A stretch of DNA of 64,000 nt from Pseudomonas frederiksbergensis (GCF_003732275.1 NZ_MOBM01000019.1:186001-250000); one strand, 5' to 3'. Positions 46,762 to 56,829 are shown, counted from the stretch's first letter. A program made the numbers and translations. The notes: a model not told the origin generated them from the letters alone.

Positions 46762-47661
46762 TCAAACCCGGTAGACCGGAACCCGGTGACACCAGCGATC
46801 CTTGTATTCACGATCGGCGCGGCCGAACGAGTAACGCAGCGGCTTGCCCACGGCGCGGGCCTGCTCCCATGCGGCTTGGGTGTTGACGAAACTGAGTACG
46901 CTGCCAGGGCTGAACTCGCGGTTTTGCGGGTCGACACCGCCGTTAATGTATTCCAGGCTGACCCACTTGGGCGCCTCGACCCGGTACAGAATCTGGATCG
47001 CCACCGGCTCGTCGTTCAGGTAGATCAAGGAGCCGGTCATGAACTCACGCAACAGGCTGAACACTTCAGAAAGACGCGCCTTGCCCGGTGCTTCAAAGTT
47101 CCAGCGGCGCTGGAACAGGTCGGCATAGATGGTCGCCTGTTCGCTGGCGCTCAGCTCCAGCATCGGTCGGATGATGCCGCCCGCCTCTTCAAGCAAACGC
47201 TGTTCACGACGCTGGTTGTAGCGAAACTTCTTGCTGTAGTCCTCTGGTTCACGAGCCAGCGCCAGGCCTTCAGGTTGCTCCGCGAGACCGGTGATGTTTG
47301 GGGCATTGAGTTCGGACACATAACGCGCGTGATGCCGCATGCGAACCTGAGCATCTTCGGCAACCGGCAGGATGATCTCGGCATTGCCGAGATCGAGCAG
47401 GCCACGTTTGCCTTCACGCTTGAGCACTTCCTTGGACAAGGCCACATGACGGCCCCAGGTCGGCATCGCGGCGCACAGTTCACCGTCGACGAACCAACCC
47501 AGATAACGCACCGGGATGCCTACCAGCCCTGCCAGACGCTCAACCACTTCGGGATGAGTCGCCACGCTGCCGCCAAACTGTTGCCAGGCCTGGGTATAAG
47601 CCGTTGCATCGATGGGCGCCCAGCCGCTTTCTCTCCAGGCTCGCCAGTAACTCAAAATCAA
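46762..47661 (-). CDS. mig-14: Mig-14 family protein (antimicrobial peptide resistance)
   Basis: This 299 aa protein matches the Mig-14 family, a FemAB/GNAT-like fold: AWRESGWAPIDATAYTQAW at the start, SKKFRYNQRREQRLLEEAGG in the middle, and EYINGGVDPQNREFSPGSVL near the end. Mig-14 helps Salmonella and P. aeruginosa resist host antimicrobial peptides, probably by acting on the envelope. The start appears to be a TTG that overlaps the msbA stop (TTGA); a second TTG two codons in is possible. Confidence 0.87.
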   Translation of the reverse strand: MILSYWRAWRESGWAPIDATAYTQAWQQFGGSVATHPEVVERLAGLVGIPVRYLGWFVDGELCAAMPTWGRHVALSKEVLKREGKRGLLDLGNAEIILPVAEDAQVRMRHHARYVSELNAPNITGLAEQPEGLALAREPEDYSKKFRYNQRREQRLLEEAGGIIRPMLELSASEQATIYADLFQRRWNFEAPGKARLSEVFSLLREFMTGSLIYLNDEPVAIQILYRVEAPKWVSLEYINGGVDPQNREFSPGSVLSFVNTQAAWEQARAVGKPLRYSFGRADREYKDRWCHRVPVYRV

Positions 47662-49448
47662 ACGTGGGACTCCGTCATCGCCTCGTCGGTGCTTTCGACG
47701 AAATCCTTCTCGTGCAGGCGTGCATAGAGACCGTTCAACGCCAACAACTCGGCGTGGGTGCCGCGTTCGACGATGCGGCCCTGGTCCATCAACAGGATCA
47801 GGTCAGCCTTCTCGATGGTCGACAAGCGGTGAGCGATCACCAGCGTGGTACGGCCCTTCATTACTTGTTCCAGAGCCGCCTGAATATGCCGCTCGGATTC
47901 GGTGTCGAGGGCCGAGGTGGCCTCATCGAGGATCAACAATGGCGCATTCTTGAGCAGTGCCCGGGCAATCGCCAGACGCTGGCGCTGACCGCCGGAAAGC
48001 AGCACGCCGTTTTCGCCCACAAGGGTGTCGTAGCCTTGAGGCATTTGGTCGATGAACTCGGCGGCGTAGGCATCTTCGGCCGCCTTGCGCACGTCTTCGA
48101 AGGGTGCGCCAGCAAGGTCGCCGTAGGCGATGTTGTTCGAAACACTGTCGTTGAACAGGGTGACCTGTTGGGTCACAAGGGCAATGTGACGACGCAAGTT
48201 GGTCAGCTTGTATTCCTCGACATCCATACCATCGAGCAGGATCTGGCCCTTGTCGTGGTGATAGAAACGCGGAATCAGGTTGGCCAAGGTCGATTTGCCG
48301 CTGCCTGAACGCCCCACAAGAGCGACCATCTGGCCCTCTTCGGCGGTAAAGGAAATATCGTTGAGCACGATTTTCTCGGTGCCCGGGTACTGGAAGCTCA
48401 GGTTACGCACTTCCAGGCGACCGTTGACGCGCACCATCTCCTTGGTGCCAGTATCGACTTCCGGTACTTCGTCGAGTTGCTCGAAGATGCTCTCCGCACC
48501 GGCCAATCCCTTCTGGATCGTGGCGCTGACTTCCGACAACTGACGAATCGGCTTGGGTAACAAACCGGCGGCGGTGATGTAGGCAACCAGTTCGCCAGCG
48601 GAGGCATCGCCGCGAAGGTAAAGCACCAGATACATCAACACAGCCATGCCAACGTAAATCACCAGTTGCAGCATCGGCGTGTAGATCGACTGGGTACGGG
48701 TCATGCCCAGGCTGCGGTTCATGTTATCGGCGCTAGCCTTGTGGAACCGATCGATTTCGTAGGTCTCACCGCCAAAGCTGCGAACCACGCGATAGCCCTG
48801 GATCGTCTCCGAAGCCACATGGGTCACATCGCCCATCGCCACCTGGATTTTCTTGCTTTGCTTGCGAAATTTTTTGCTGGCGCTACTCACCAGAATCGCG
48901 ATGACCGGCAGGATCGCCAGCAATACCAGAGTCATTTTCCAGTTGCTGTACAGCAGGTAAGCGAACAGGAACACCACCGTCAGGCCTTCGCGGATCACCA
49001 CTTTGATCGCATCGGTGGCGGCGCCGGTGACCATGGTCACGTTATAGGTAATGCGGGAAATAAGATGACCGGAGTTATGGTTGTCGAAGTAGCGGTTAGG
49101 CAAGGTCAACAGGTTGTCGAACAAGGCGCAACGCAGGTCGTGGACCACGCCACGGGCAACCTTGGCCAGGTAATAGTTGCCCAGAAATGAGCCGATCCCC
49201 TGGTAGACCGCAATCAGCACAATCAACAACGGTACGCCGAGCACCAGCGAGACACCCAGGAACTTGGTGTCATCGGGTTTCTGCAAGGCGTCGAGAAAAT
49301 GCTTGAGCATGTCCGCCAGCATCGGCTGGCTAGATGCGAATAGCACGAAGCCGACAATACTGATGGCGAAAGCGCCCCAGTACGGGAGCACGTATTTCAG
49401 CAACCGCAGGTAAATCTTCATGCTTGATTGCTGGTCGGAATTGGCCAT
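47658..49448 (-). CDS. msbA: Lipid A-core flippase MsbA
   Basis: MsbA flips lipid A-core across the inner membrane using ATP. The N-terminal half has six membrane helices. The ABC domain has GRSGSGKSTLANLIPRF (Walker A), LLSGGQRQRLAIARALLK (signature) and LLILDEATSALD (Walker B), with the switch His in VIAHRLSTIEKAD. The 596 aa length is normal. It is translated just before mig-14. Confidence 0.97.
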   Translation of the reverse strand: MANSDQQSSMKIYLRLLKYVLPYWGAFAISIVGFVLFASSQPMLADMLKHFLDALQKPDDTKFLGVSLVLGVPLLIVLIAVYQGIGSFLGNYYLAKVARGVVHDLRCALFDNLLTLPNRYFDNHNSGHLISRITYNVTMVTGAATDAIKVVIREGLTVVFLFAYLLYSNWKMTLVLLAILPVIAILVSSASKKFRKQSKKIQVAMGDVTHVASETIQGYRVVRSFGGETYEIDRFHKASADNMNRSLGMTRTQSIYTPMLQLVIYVGMAVLMYLVLYLRGDASAGELVAYITAAGLLPKPIRQLSEVSATIQKGLAGAESIFEQLDEVPEVDTGTKEMVRVNGRLEVRNLSFQYPGTEKIVLNDISFTAEEGQMVALVGRSGSGKSTLANLIPRFYHHDKGQILLDGMDVEEYKLTNLRRHIALVTQQVTLFNDSVSNNIAYGDLAGAPFEDVRKAAEDAYAAEFIDQMPQGYDTLVGENGVLLSGGQRQRLAIARALLKNAPLLILDEATSALDTESERHIQAALEQVMKGRTTLVIAHRLSTIEKADLILLMDQGRIVERGTHAELLALNGLYARLHEKDFVESTDEAMTESHV

Positions 49449-49552
49449 TCGGCGCGCCTCGTACGTTTGAAAAAGACAGACAACCTGTGGATTGTAACAG
49501 CGAACGAATTACAACATCGGCTCAGCCAGGACGAGGTACCGAAAACGCTGCT

Positions 49553-50776
49553 TCAGCACTTCGCTTCCGGACCAGGAGCATCAGGGGTCGAAACACTCCA
49601 GACGGAATCTTTGGTTTCATTGCTCCCGCGAGTGGCCAACACGATACTCAAGGCAATCGGCAACCAAGTGATCAACCAGTCCGCATTGGGCTTGAGCCAG
49701 AGACCAATGCCATCGGTCATCAATGACGCCCCGGAAAACACCCAGAGTGCAAGCAACACCTGGCCCAGTGGCTGCGCGCGCGAAATCCAGCCACGCCAGC
49801 CAGCCGCCAGCCACAACCAGCCGAACAGCAGCAGGCCAGGTACTCCGAGACGCACACCGATATCCAGGAACAGGTTATGGGGATGTTTGAAGGCCTGTCC
49901 GATTTCAGGGACAGGAATCAGGTACTCATGGAACCCCAACCCCATCATCCAGTGATCCAGCATCAAGCGAACGCCGCCGTTCCATAGCTCGGGACGGAAA
50001 GAAACGCCACGCTGCAAGAGAATTTCCGGCTTGAATACAGCAATGGACGCCAACCCCAGGACCACCAGGAAGATCAGCCCGCCTGCCATGCGCGACGGTC
50101 GCGCCACTCCCATCACGAAGAGACAGGCCAGCAAGCCGATCCACACACCGCGGGTTTGGCTGAAGCCCAGGAATAGCGCATATCCCAGCGCCGGAATCAG
50201 CAGCAACACCATCGCCCAGGGATTGAAGCGCTTGGTCTGCAACGTGAAGACGCCAAGAATCAGCAAGGCCCCCACCGCATGCGCGGCCATGATTGCTGTG
50301 TCCCACAAGCCAATGGCAATCAGCCTGCCGCTGAAAGGTTGAGCAGATACGTCATAAAAGTAGACCCAGGAAGCCGCAGCAAAAAAACCGCCCATAATCG
50401 ATGCGTACAACAACATGGACTCGAAGCGCCACTTGCGGTTCTGCGCAGCCAGTAGCACACCTAACAGGGTAAGGGTCACATAGAGCGTCACCTTGCTTTT
50501 GCCGAAGATGTTATCGCCCCCCTCAACCATCAGCACCAATAATGTCCAAGCCACGAAAATGGCGAAGAGGAGGCACTCCGGTTGTTTGAGCATCAGCCGA
50601 AAATCCCGATGGAACAGCGCCAACACGGCGGGCAGCCAGAGCAGGAAAATTATCATTTGGTGATAAAGTTTATTGTTCGGCAGTACCCATGCTCCACACA
50701 GCAGCACAAGAAAACCGATAGACGCCCACACTTCCAGGACATCCTTACCGAAAAGTTTCTTCATTCCTGTCAGCAC
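49553..50776 (-). CDS. waaL: O-antigen ligase WaaL
   Basis: WaaL transfers O-antigen from undecaprenyl pyrophosphate to the lipid A-core on the periplasmic face. This 407 aa protein has 10-12 membrane helices. It shows FLGFSQTRGVWIGLLACL and the periplasmic loop ending HPHNLFLDIGVRLGVPG, which contains the conserved His of the Wzy_C family. The GTG start overlaps the end of the upstream gene; an ATG at 50764 is an alternative but has its AGGA too close. Confidence 0.9.
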   Translation of the reverse strand: MLTGMKKLFGKDVLEVWASIGFLVLLCGAWVLPNNKLYHQMIIFLLWLPAVLALFHRDFRLMLKQPECLLFAIFVAWTLLVLMVEGGDNIFGKSKVTLYVTLTLLGVLLAAQNRKWRFESMLLYASIMGGFFAAASWVYFYDVSAQPFSGRLIAIGLWDTAIMAAHAVGALLILGVFTLQTKRFNPWAMVLLLIPALGYALFLGFSQTRGVWIGLLACLFVMGVARPSRMAGGLIFLVVLGLASIAVFKPEILLQRGVSFRPELWNGGVRLMLDHWMMGLGFHEYLIPVPEIGQAFKHPHNLFLDIGVRLGVPGLLLFGWLWLAAGWRGWISRAQPLGQVLLALWVFSGASLMTDGIGLWLKPNADWLITWLPIALSIVLATRGSNETKDSVWSVSTPDAPGPEAKC

Positions 50777-51882
50777 TCGGCTTTACCCAGCATTCGATTG
50801 GCGACCCGCTGCAACTGGGCCTTGTCAGCGTTCTTCCAGCCACCCTTGATGCAGTAGTGCTCGGAGAGGTAGTGGAGGAAGTTACGCCTCAACCGCTCAT
50901 TGAGTGGCCATTGCGGGAATGCGCGCGCCAGCTCCATCACCTGCTCGGCGTTATCGGCATGCATCACCAGTCCCTCGATATTAAAAAACGCCTGACCCAG
51001 GGTCAGCACAGGCTTGCCCAAGAGTAGGCTTTCCAGGCCAACCGTCGAGTTCAGGGTGATCACAAACTGGCTGGACTCGATCAACTGCTGAGTGGCATTG
51101 CCGTTGGCGAACAACAGGCGCTCGTGAGTACGCTCATGCAACCCGGGATACGTCTCGCGGCTGGATGGATGTTCCTTGAACACTACTGTCAAACCAGTCT
51201 CTTTGGCCAAGCGCTCGCCCAAGGCAAACATCTCGTGCATGTTCCTGATCCAGGGAGAAAACAGCCGAACCTGACTATCACGATCATCCTGGAACGGAAT
51301 AAAGACGAACTGCTCCGGCAGCACAATCGGTGCCGGGCCGCTGGTACGAGGCTGGCGTGGAATCAGATTAGGCACTGCCTGACTTTCAGGCACGGGAAAA
51401 GGATAGTTGAGGTAAAAACCGGCCTCGCGCGGAACGGCGTTCAGGTAATTCACACCCTGCGGATCAACGGTCGTGGTGTCGGGCAACAAGCCGTTCTCGA
51501 AGAAAAAAGTCTTACAACCCGACGGCGCCAAGGCCGTCAGCAATCGGCAGTAGCGGTGGGAACCATTCCAGAACACCAGCGCATCGGGGTGCTCGCGATC
51601 AAGCAACGCCTGGGCACGTAGCGCCATCCAAATCAGCTCAAGACGCAACAACAGACGATACAAGCGACCATCGTTTTTGTTCTTGACGCGCCGCTCCTCG
51701 CATTTTTCTTCGATCAGGCTCGGCCAGTCGATTCGCGAAAGCACTCTGGATGTCTGCAACAACCTTGGCCAGGGCATCTGTGGCGGGGTAACGACTTTAC
51801 CTTGTAGCTCGGTCTCATTGAGTAACCGATTGAAGTAGAGGCCTTGATGTTTGGCCAGGGAAATGAACAGCATTGTCGTCAT
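50770..51882 (-). CDS. Putative GT-B sugar transferase (capsule/Kdo-type, PF05159-like)
   Basis: This 370 aa protein resembles capsular polysaccharide transferases of the KpsS/KpsC type. Conserved-looking points are FFFENGLLPDTTTVDP, FIPFQDDRDSQVRLFSPW, VVFKEHPSSRETYPGL, and VITLNSTVGLESLLLGKPVLTLG, the last being typical for this fold. It probably adds an outer-core or O-chain sugar; donor and acceptor are unknown. The ATG at 51882 is followed by a second in-frame ATG at 51873. It overlaps waaL by 7 bases. Confidence 0.72.
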   Translation of the reverse strand: MTTMLFISLAKHQGLYFNRLLNETELQGKVVTPPQMPWPRLLQTSRVLSRIDWPSLIEEKCEERRVKNKNDGRLYRLLLRLELIWMALRAQALLDREHPDALVFWNGSHRYCRLLTALAPSGCKTFFFENGLLPDTTTVDPQGVNYLNAVPREAGFYLNYPFPVPESQAVPNLIPRQPRTSGPAPIVLPEQFVFIPFQDDRDSQVRLFSPWIRNMHEMFALGERLAKETGLTVVFKEHPSSRETYPGLHERTHERLLFANGNATQQLIESSQFVITLNSTVGLESLLLGKPVLTLGQAFFNIEGLVMHADNAEQVMELARAFPQWPLNERLRRNFLHYLSEHYCIKGGWKNADKAQLQRVANRMLGKAEC

Positions 51883-52158
51883 AGGGTGTCCAAAAAATAG
51901 GCCGCATCCACCCGCCAAAGCGCAAATATAACCACGTGCGACAAGTCCGCAGACATCAACACCCTGTTATTCGCCCGTCCGCGTATAGAAGTATAAAACC
52001 AGTAATCAGAAGCAAGCACTCTATGGTATTGCGCCAGGCAACGGGCAACTGCATCTTAAAAAGTGAGGCGATTGTACCACAGCGGTTTTTTGCAGCATGC
52101 GCACTGCGGTAACATAGTCGGCTGCCCATCTCATCAGAGGCCAAGCCCTGGAGCCTTG

Positions 52159-52791
52159 ATGCAAACGCTCGACCATACCGCTTATCTCAACATGCGCAAG
52201 GGCGCCGACGTTCTCGAGGCCGATGGTAAAGGGGATAAAGTTTTATGCCTGGCCGATGGCTCGATGCTCAAGCTGTTTCGCCGCAAACGCCTGCTGACCT
52301 CTGCGCTTTGGGCGCCTTACGCCCGGCGCTTCGCCGACAACTGCCGAACACTGCGCGAACGCAATATCGAATGCCCAACGGTTCGCCAGATTTATCGCAT
52401 CCCCAGCATCGAGCGCGATGCCGTGCATTACGACCCCCTGCCCGGTCGCACCCTGCGCCAGTTACTGGGCACCGGCAATAACGAATCTCTTCGGGCACAA
52501 CTGGGTGAGTTCATTGCACGCTTGCATGAGGACGGTATCTACTTTCGCTCTGCGCACCTGGGCAATGTGGTATTGACGCCTGAAAACACGCTGGGGCTGA
52601 TCGACATCGCCGACCTGCGCACCTATCGCAAGCCGCTGCGCAAAGGCCTGCGTCTGCGCAATTTCAAGCATATGTTGCGCTATCGCCAGGATCGCGAGTG
52701 GCTGCTCAAGGACAACCAGTTCCTTGAGCATTACCTGAACCACCAACGCGTGTGCAATGGACGGGAACTGAGCCTGGCGCTGAATCCCTAA
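52159..52791 (+). CDS. LPS kinase-fold (InaA/WaaP-like) protein with degenerate catalytic loop
   Basis: This 210 aa protein has a small kinase-like fold: LADGSMLKLFRRK gives the ATP-Lys region, and the catalytic loop reads IYFRSAHLGNVVLTP, where the usual HxD is replaced so that Ser131 stands at the Asp position. LIDIADLRTYRKPL gives the metal-binding Asp. It may be an inactive or altered kinase acting in the core locus. It is the only rightward gene here; 276 bp separate it from the divergent GT-B gene, and no other feature was seen in that gap. GAG upstream supports the ATG at 52159. Confidence 0.72.
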   Translation: MQTLDHTAYLNMRKGADVLEADGKGDKVLCLADGSMLKLFRRKRLLTSALWAPYARRFADNCRTLRERNIECPTVRQIYRIPSIERDAVHYDPLPGRTLRQLLGTGNNESLRAQLGEFIARLHEDGIYFRSAHLGNVVLTPENTLGLIDIADLRTYRKPLRKGLRLRNFKHMLRYRQDREWLLKDNQFLEHYLNHQRVCNGRELSLALNP

Positions 52792-52801
52792 GCTGTCAGC
52801 G

Positions 52802-54088
52802 TCAGCCGGCGGCAGACAGCCTGAAGGTCTCAAAGTCTCGCGCAGGGTCTGCGCCTCGCAGCAAGTCATCAACCAGTTGAATGGTCTTTGCCAAACCCTG
52901 AGAACCGTATACCAAGTGGTAATCGGCAAAACGCCGTGCCTGGGCCACATGCCTCGGATAATCCTGCTCAAGCGCTTGCAACTGGCGGGAAAACTCATGT
53001 TCATCGCGCACTTGAGGCCCAAAAAACAGCGAGTGAGAGAAGATATCCACATCGCTGCCCGCATTCACATGGATTACCGGCCGGCCCGCCAGCCCTGCTT
53101 CGATACCTGCATTGGACATGATATTGACCACAACACTGGCCTGCGCCAAAGCGTGCGCCAATGAACACTTGCTATCCAGCAAGGCGACGCTGGCTAACTG
53201 CGCAGCGGCATCGCTCCAGAATTGCGCCTTGCTGCGCGGATGACGCTTGAACAGTACGCGATAATGTGGATGCTGTTCGGCCCAGTCGCGCAGTAACTGA
53301 TAGGTGCGCTGGTAGCCCGGTTCTTTTTCCCGATCAGGGCCAACCCCCAGAATTAACAACGTCTGAAGAGCAGGATCGGCAACTGGCAGATCATAGGTTT
53401 CATCGGCGAGGTAAGAACCGATCAGCACCACTGTCGACTCACCGAACCGCAATGTTCTTTCTTGCAAGGCAACCAGCGAACTATGCCCAAAGACGCCGTA
53501 GTAGTCGTAATCGTTCATCCCCAGTCGCCGCGAAGACTCCAGCGTCGTGGCATGGGCCAGTTGCAGCAGTCGAGCACCACGCGCAGCCAATGCCAGGCGC
53601 AGGAACGGCGCATGAAGACTACCGTTGCGTTCATTGATCAGCACCTTGGGCGAATACGTCATCACCAACCACTGGGCATGGGCGGCGTACACCAGATAAC
53701 GCAACGGTACGGACTGCGGCGGCGCCAGCAGCATACGCTGGGCGCAGGCGTCCGAGGGAGAACGTAACGCTGCCTCTGTCACATGCTGCCCGCGCTTGCG
53801 CAGCCCCTCGATCAGAATATTCTTGCGCTGCAACACCATGGACTTGGGTGCCGAATGCAACAACAGCACCTCACAAGGCGCAGCGACGACCGAATCACTC
53901 AAGCACGCCTTGACGCGAATCCCGATCGCCACATCCACCAGCACATCACGAACCAGGCGCAAAAGGCTACCACAGCGACCATGACGCTCGCGCAGTAGCT
54001 TCCAGCGATAACGGTCCAGCTCACGCGCTTTTTGTGCCCAGCATCCCTCAGCCTGGAACACAGTTGTGTCAGACGGCGGCGTGTTCAC
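52802..54088 (-). CDS. Putative GT-B sugar transferase (polysialyl/Kdo-type)
   Basis: This 428 aa cytoplasmic protein shows a two-lobe GT-B look: VLLLHSAPKSMVLQRKNILI in the first half, then HATTLESSRRLGMNDYDYYG, HPHYRVLFKRHPRSKAQFW, and VVNIMSNAGIEAGLAGRPVI with the GxEAGLAGRPVI donor-site pattern. I cannot name a family with certainty. It is convergent with the kinase-fold gene (10 bp apart) and overlaps the GT2 gene by 4 bases, so it works with it in outer core or O-chain assembly. Confidence 0.65.
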   Translation of the reverse strand: MNTPPSDTTVFQAEGCWAQKARELDRYRWKLLRERHGRCGSLLRLVRDVLVDVAIGIRVKACLSDSVVAAPCEVLLLHSAPKSMVLQRKNILIEGLRKRGQHVTEAALRSPSDACAQRMLLAPPQSVPLRYLVYAAHAQWLVMTYSPKVLINERNGSLHAPFLRLALAARGARLLQLAHATTLESSRRLGMNDYDYYGVFGHSSLVALQERTLRFGESTVVLIGSYLADETYDLPVADPALQTLLILGVGPDREKEPGYQRTYQLLRDWAEQHPHYRVLFKRHPRSKAQFWSDAAAQLASVALLDSKCSLAHALAQASVVVNIMSNAGIEAGLAGRPVIHVNAGSDVDIFSHSLFFGPQVRDEHEFSRQLQALEQDYPRHVAQARRFADYHLVYGSQGLAKTIQLVDDLLRGADPARDFETFRLSAAG

Positions 54089-54996
54089 TTAAATAACGAC
54101 CGGATAGCCTTGCGGGTATAGGACCAGCGCGTGAGCGAGCGTAGATCGGCGCGCACGGCGCGGGCGTAAAAAGCCTTGGCATTGACATAATCGCCGGCAC
54201 TGTAGCAATCGCGGAACAACGACAGGCAGCGCTGAGCCAGGAAAGCCTGGCGCAGGTCCTGCAGTTCTTGAGGCATGCGTACCGAGGAAAATACCTCGTC
54301 AACCATCCCCACGCCTGCCGCCAGGCTTTGCTTGAGGTCATGGCGCATGCTGTCGTCATGCTTGTAGATCAAGGCCAGGGGCTGATCGAGCACACTGCAC
54401 GGGAAACGCGCCAACACCTGAGCAAACACCGGAATATCTTCAACGTTGCGCAAGTGCTCAGGATAGTTGCCCGGTGCAAACACTTCGCGATGCATCGCGC
54501 AGGCGCCGTTGGACAGCGATACCGTCTTGTCCAGCAAGTAGCCACGCACCCGCTGGCGCGGGGTGGCCGGCAAGGGTTTTACGGCGTGCTGGACGCGACG
54601 ACCGTCGTCGAACACCGACCAGTGACCGCCAATGATCAAACGGCTGTCAGGATTGCTGGAGATATGCTGAGTCAATGCAGCCAGCGCACCAGGCGCCATC
54701 TCATCATCGGCATCGAGGAAGATCAGGTATTGCCCCCGAGCCTCCTCGATCCCGCGATTACGCACCGAAGACAAACCGCCATTGGGTTTGCGCAGAGCTC
54801 TAAAGCATCCTGCATGTTCAGCCAGGAGCTGCTCCAGAACGTGCGGCGTCGCGTCAGTGGAACCATCATCGATCACCAGCAATTCAGCCTGGGCATCACC
54901 CAACTGCGCCAGCACCGATTTCACCGCACGCGGCAGGGTTTTGGCGTAGTTATAAGCAGGAATAACGACACTGATCAGCACGTCAGTCAACCGCAT
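54085..54996 (-). CDS. Glycosyltransferase family 2
   Basis: This 303 aa protein is a GT-A glycosyltransferase. It has LISVVIPAYNYAKTLPRAV at the N-terminus, ELLVIDDGSTDATP, and the DxD-like LIFLDADDEMAPGAL, with NVEDIPVF as a further active-site region. It has no membrane segment. The ATG at 54996 (MRLTDVL) lies within the end of the carbamoyltransferase gene. It likely adds an outer-core sugar; the donor is unknown. Confidence 0.87.
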   Translation of the reverse strand: MRLTDVLISVVIPAYNYAKTLPRAVKSVLAQLGDAQAELLVIDDGSTDATPHVLEQLLAEHAGCFRALRKPNGGLSSVRNRGIEEARGQYLIFLDADDEMAPGALAALTQHISSNPDSRLIIGGHWSVFDDGRRVQHAVKPLPATPRQRVRGYLLDKTVSLSNGACAMHREVFAPGNYPEHLRNVEDIPVFAQVLARFPCSVLDQPLALIYKHDDSMRHDLKQSLAAGVGMVDEVFSSVRMPQELQDLRQAFLAQRCLSLFRDCYSAGDYVNAKAFYARAVRADLRSLTRWSYTRKAIRSLFK

Positions 54997-56737
54997 ACCC
55001 GTCCGCACCTTCTTTGACCACCAGAATGTCTTCCATGATCAGGTACTGCAGATCGGAACCGAAGAACATGTTCAAGGCATCGGTCGGCGAGCAGATCATC
55101 GGCTCACCACGACGGTTGAGCGAGGTGTTCAGCGACACACCGTTACCGGTCAGCACTTCCAGCGCCTTCATCATGTCGTAGTAGCGCGGGTTGTATTCGC
55201 GCTTCAACACCTGGGCCCGGGATGTACCGTCTTCGTGGACGACTTCCGGCACGCGGGTTTTCCACTCTTCAGCCACTTCGAAGGTGAAGGTCATGAACGG
55301 CGCCGGGTGATCGATCTTGATCATCTGCGGTGCAACGGTGTCGAGCATCGACGGGCAGAAAGGCCTCCAGCGCTCGCGGAACTTGATCTGGTGGTTGATG
55401 CGGTCAGCCACGCCGGTCGCGCTCGGGCAACCGATGATCGAACGACCACCCAGGGCGCGTGGACCGAATTCCATGCGGCCCTGGAACCAGGCCACCGGGT
55501 TGCCGTCGACCATGATTTTGGCGATTTTTTCCGGCATGTTATCGAGCTTGCGCCATGCAGGCGCGCTCGGGTGACGGGCGCAGGCCGCGATCACGTCTTC
55601 GTTGCTGTAGGACGGACCGAGATAGACGTGCTCCATCTTTTCGACCGGGACACCACGGGCATGGGACACGTAAGCCGCAGCGCCGACCGCGGTACCGGCA
55701 TCGCCGGACGCAGGCTGAACGAACAGTTCTTTGATGTCGTCGCGGGCAATGATTTTCTGGTTGAGCTTGACGTTCAGCGCACAGCCACCGGCGAAGGCCA
55801 GTTTGCCGGTTTCCTTGAGCACATCGCCCAGGTAATGGTCGATCATCTGCAACGCCAGTTTCTCGAACAGCGCTTGCATGCTCGCGGCGTAGTGGATGTA
55901 CGGCTCGTCGGCGATGTCACCTTCGCGCTTGGGCCCCAGCCACTCGATCAGCTTCGGCGAAAAGTAGAAACCTTTGCCCTTCTCTTTATAACGACGCAGG
56001 CCGATGACGTTGGCGTAGTCGGTGTTGATCACCAGCTCGCCGTTCTCGAACGAGGCCAGACGCGAGAAATCGTATTTGCTGGCATCGCCGTACGGCGCCA
56101 TGCCCATGACCTTGAACTCACCGTCGAGCATCTCGAAACCGAGGAACTCGGTGATCGCGCCGTACAGGCCACCGAGGGAGTCCGGATCGAAGAATTCCTT
56201 GATCTTGTGGATCTTGCCGTTTTCGCCGTAGCCGAAAAAGGTCGTGGCGTACTCACCCTTGCCGTCGATCCCGAGAATCGCGGTTTTCTCTTTGAAGCCG
56301 GAGCAATGGTAGGCACTGGAGGCGTGGGCCAGGTGGTGCTCGACCGGCTCGATCTTGATTTTCTTTGGATCGAAGCCCAGCTGTTCGAGGCACCAGACAA
56401 TCTTGTTGCGATAGCGCTTGTAGCGACGGTTGCCCATCAGGATCGCATCGAGGGCGCGGTCCGGGGCGTACCAGTAACGCTTGGCGTAGTGCCAGCGAGC
56501 CTTGCCGAACAGGCTGATCGGGGCGAACGGAATCGCCACCACGTCAACGTCGGACGGCTTGATACCCGCCTGCTCAAGGCAGAACTTCGCCGATTCGTAA
56601 GGCATGCGGTTCTTTGCATGTTTATCGCGCACGAAGCGCTCTTCTTCAGCCGCCGCGACCAGCTTGCCGTCGATATACAGGGCTGCGGAAGGATCATGGC
56701 TAAGGGCGCCGGACAGGCCAAGAATCGTCAATGCCAC
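54983..56737 (-). CDS. LPS core carbamoyltransferase (NodU/CmcH family)
   Basis: This 584 aa enzyme transfers a carbamoyl group from carbamoyl phosphate to a sugar hydroxyl. The N-terminal ASKHA domain has TILGLSGALSHDPSAAL, the metal-binding HHLAHASSAYHCSGF, and ILGIDGKGEYAT. The C-terminal half has FQGRMEFGPRALGGRSI and FRERWRPFCPSML. In P. aeruginosa the homologue between mig-14 and the kinases carbamoylates core heptose, so the same role is likely here. The start is a GTG with GAGG upstream. Confidence 0.9.
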   Translation of the reverse strand: MALTILGLSGALSHDPSAALYIDGKLVAAAEEERFVRDKHAKNRMPYESAKFCLEQAGIKPSDVDVVAIPFAPISLFGKARWHYAKRYWYAPDRALDAILMGNRRYKRYRNKIVWCLEQLGFDPKKIKIEPVEHHLAHASSAYHCSGFKEKTAILGIDGKGEYATTFFGYGENGKIHKIKEFFDPDSLGGLYGAITEFLGFEMLDGEFKVMGMAPYGDASKYDFSRLASFENGELVINTDYANVIGLRRYKEKGKGFYFSPKLIEWLGPKREGDIADEPYIHYAASMQALFEKLALQMIDHYLGDVLKETGKLAFAGGCALNVKLNQKIIARDDIKELFVQPASGDAGTAVGAAAYVSHARGVPVEKMEHVYLGPSYSNEDVIAACARHPSAPAWRKLDNMPEKIAKIMVDGNPVAWFQGRMEFGPRALGGRSIIGCPSATGVADRINHQIKFRERWRPFCPSMLDTVAPQMIKIDHPAPFMTFTFEVAEEWKTRVPEVVHEDGTSRAQVLKREYNPRYYDMMKALEVLTGNGVSLNTSLNRRGEPMICSPTDALNMFFGSDLQYLIMEDILVVKEGADGYAVD

Positions 56738-56829
56738 AGGGGTCTAGCCTCTTTAGTCTGCATGCAGGCGCAACGCGCCTCAAAAATTAATGTGCCCTCG
56801 CAAGGGGCGAGAGACAGCTAAAGGGCGGG

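Noticed and set aside
55235..56821. 528-codon open frame on the plus strand
   Set aside because: It is antisense to the carbamoyltransferase; its protein has no family features.
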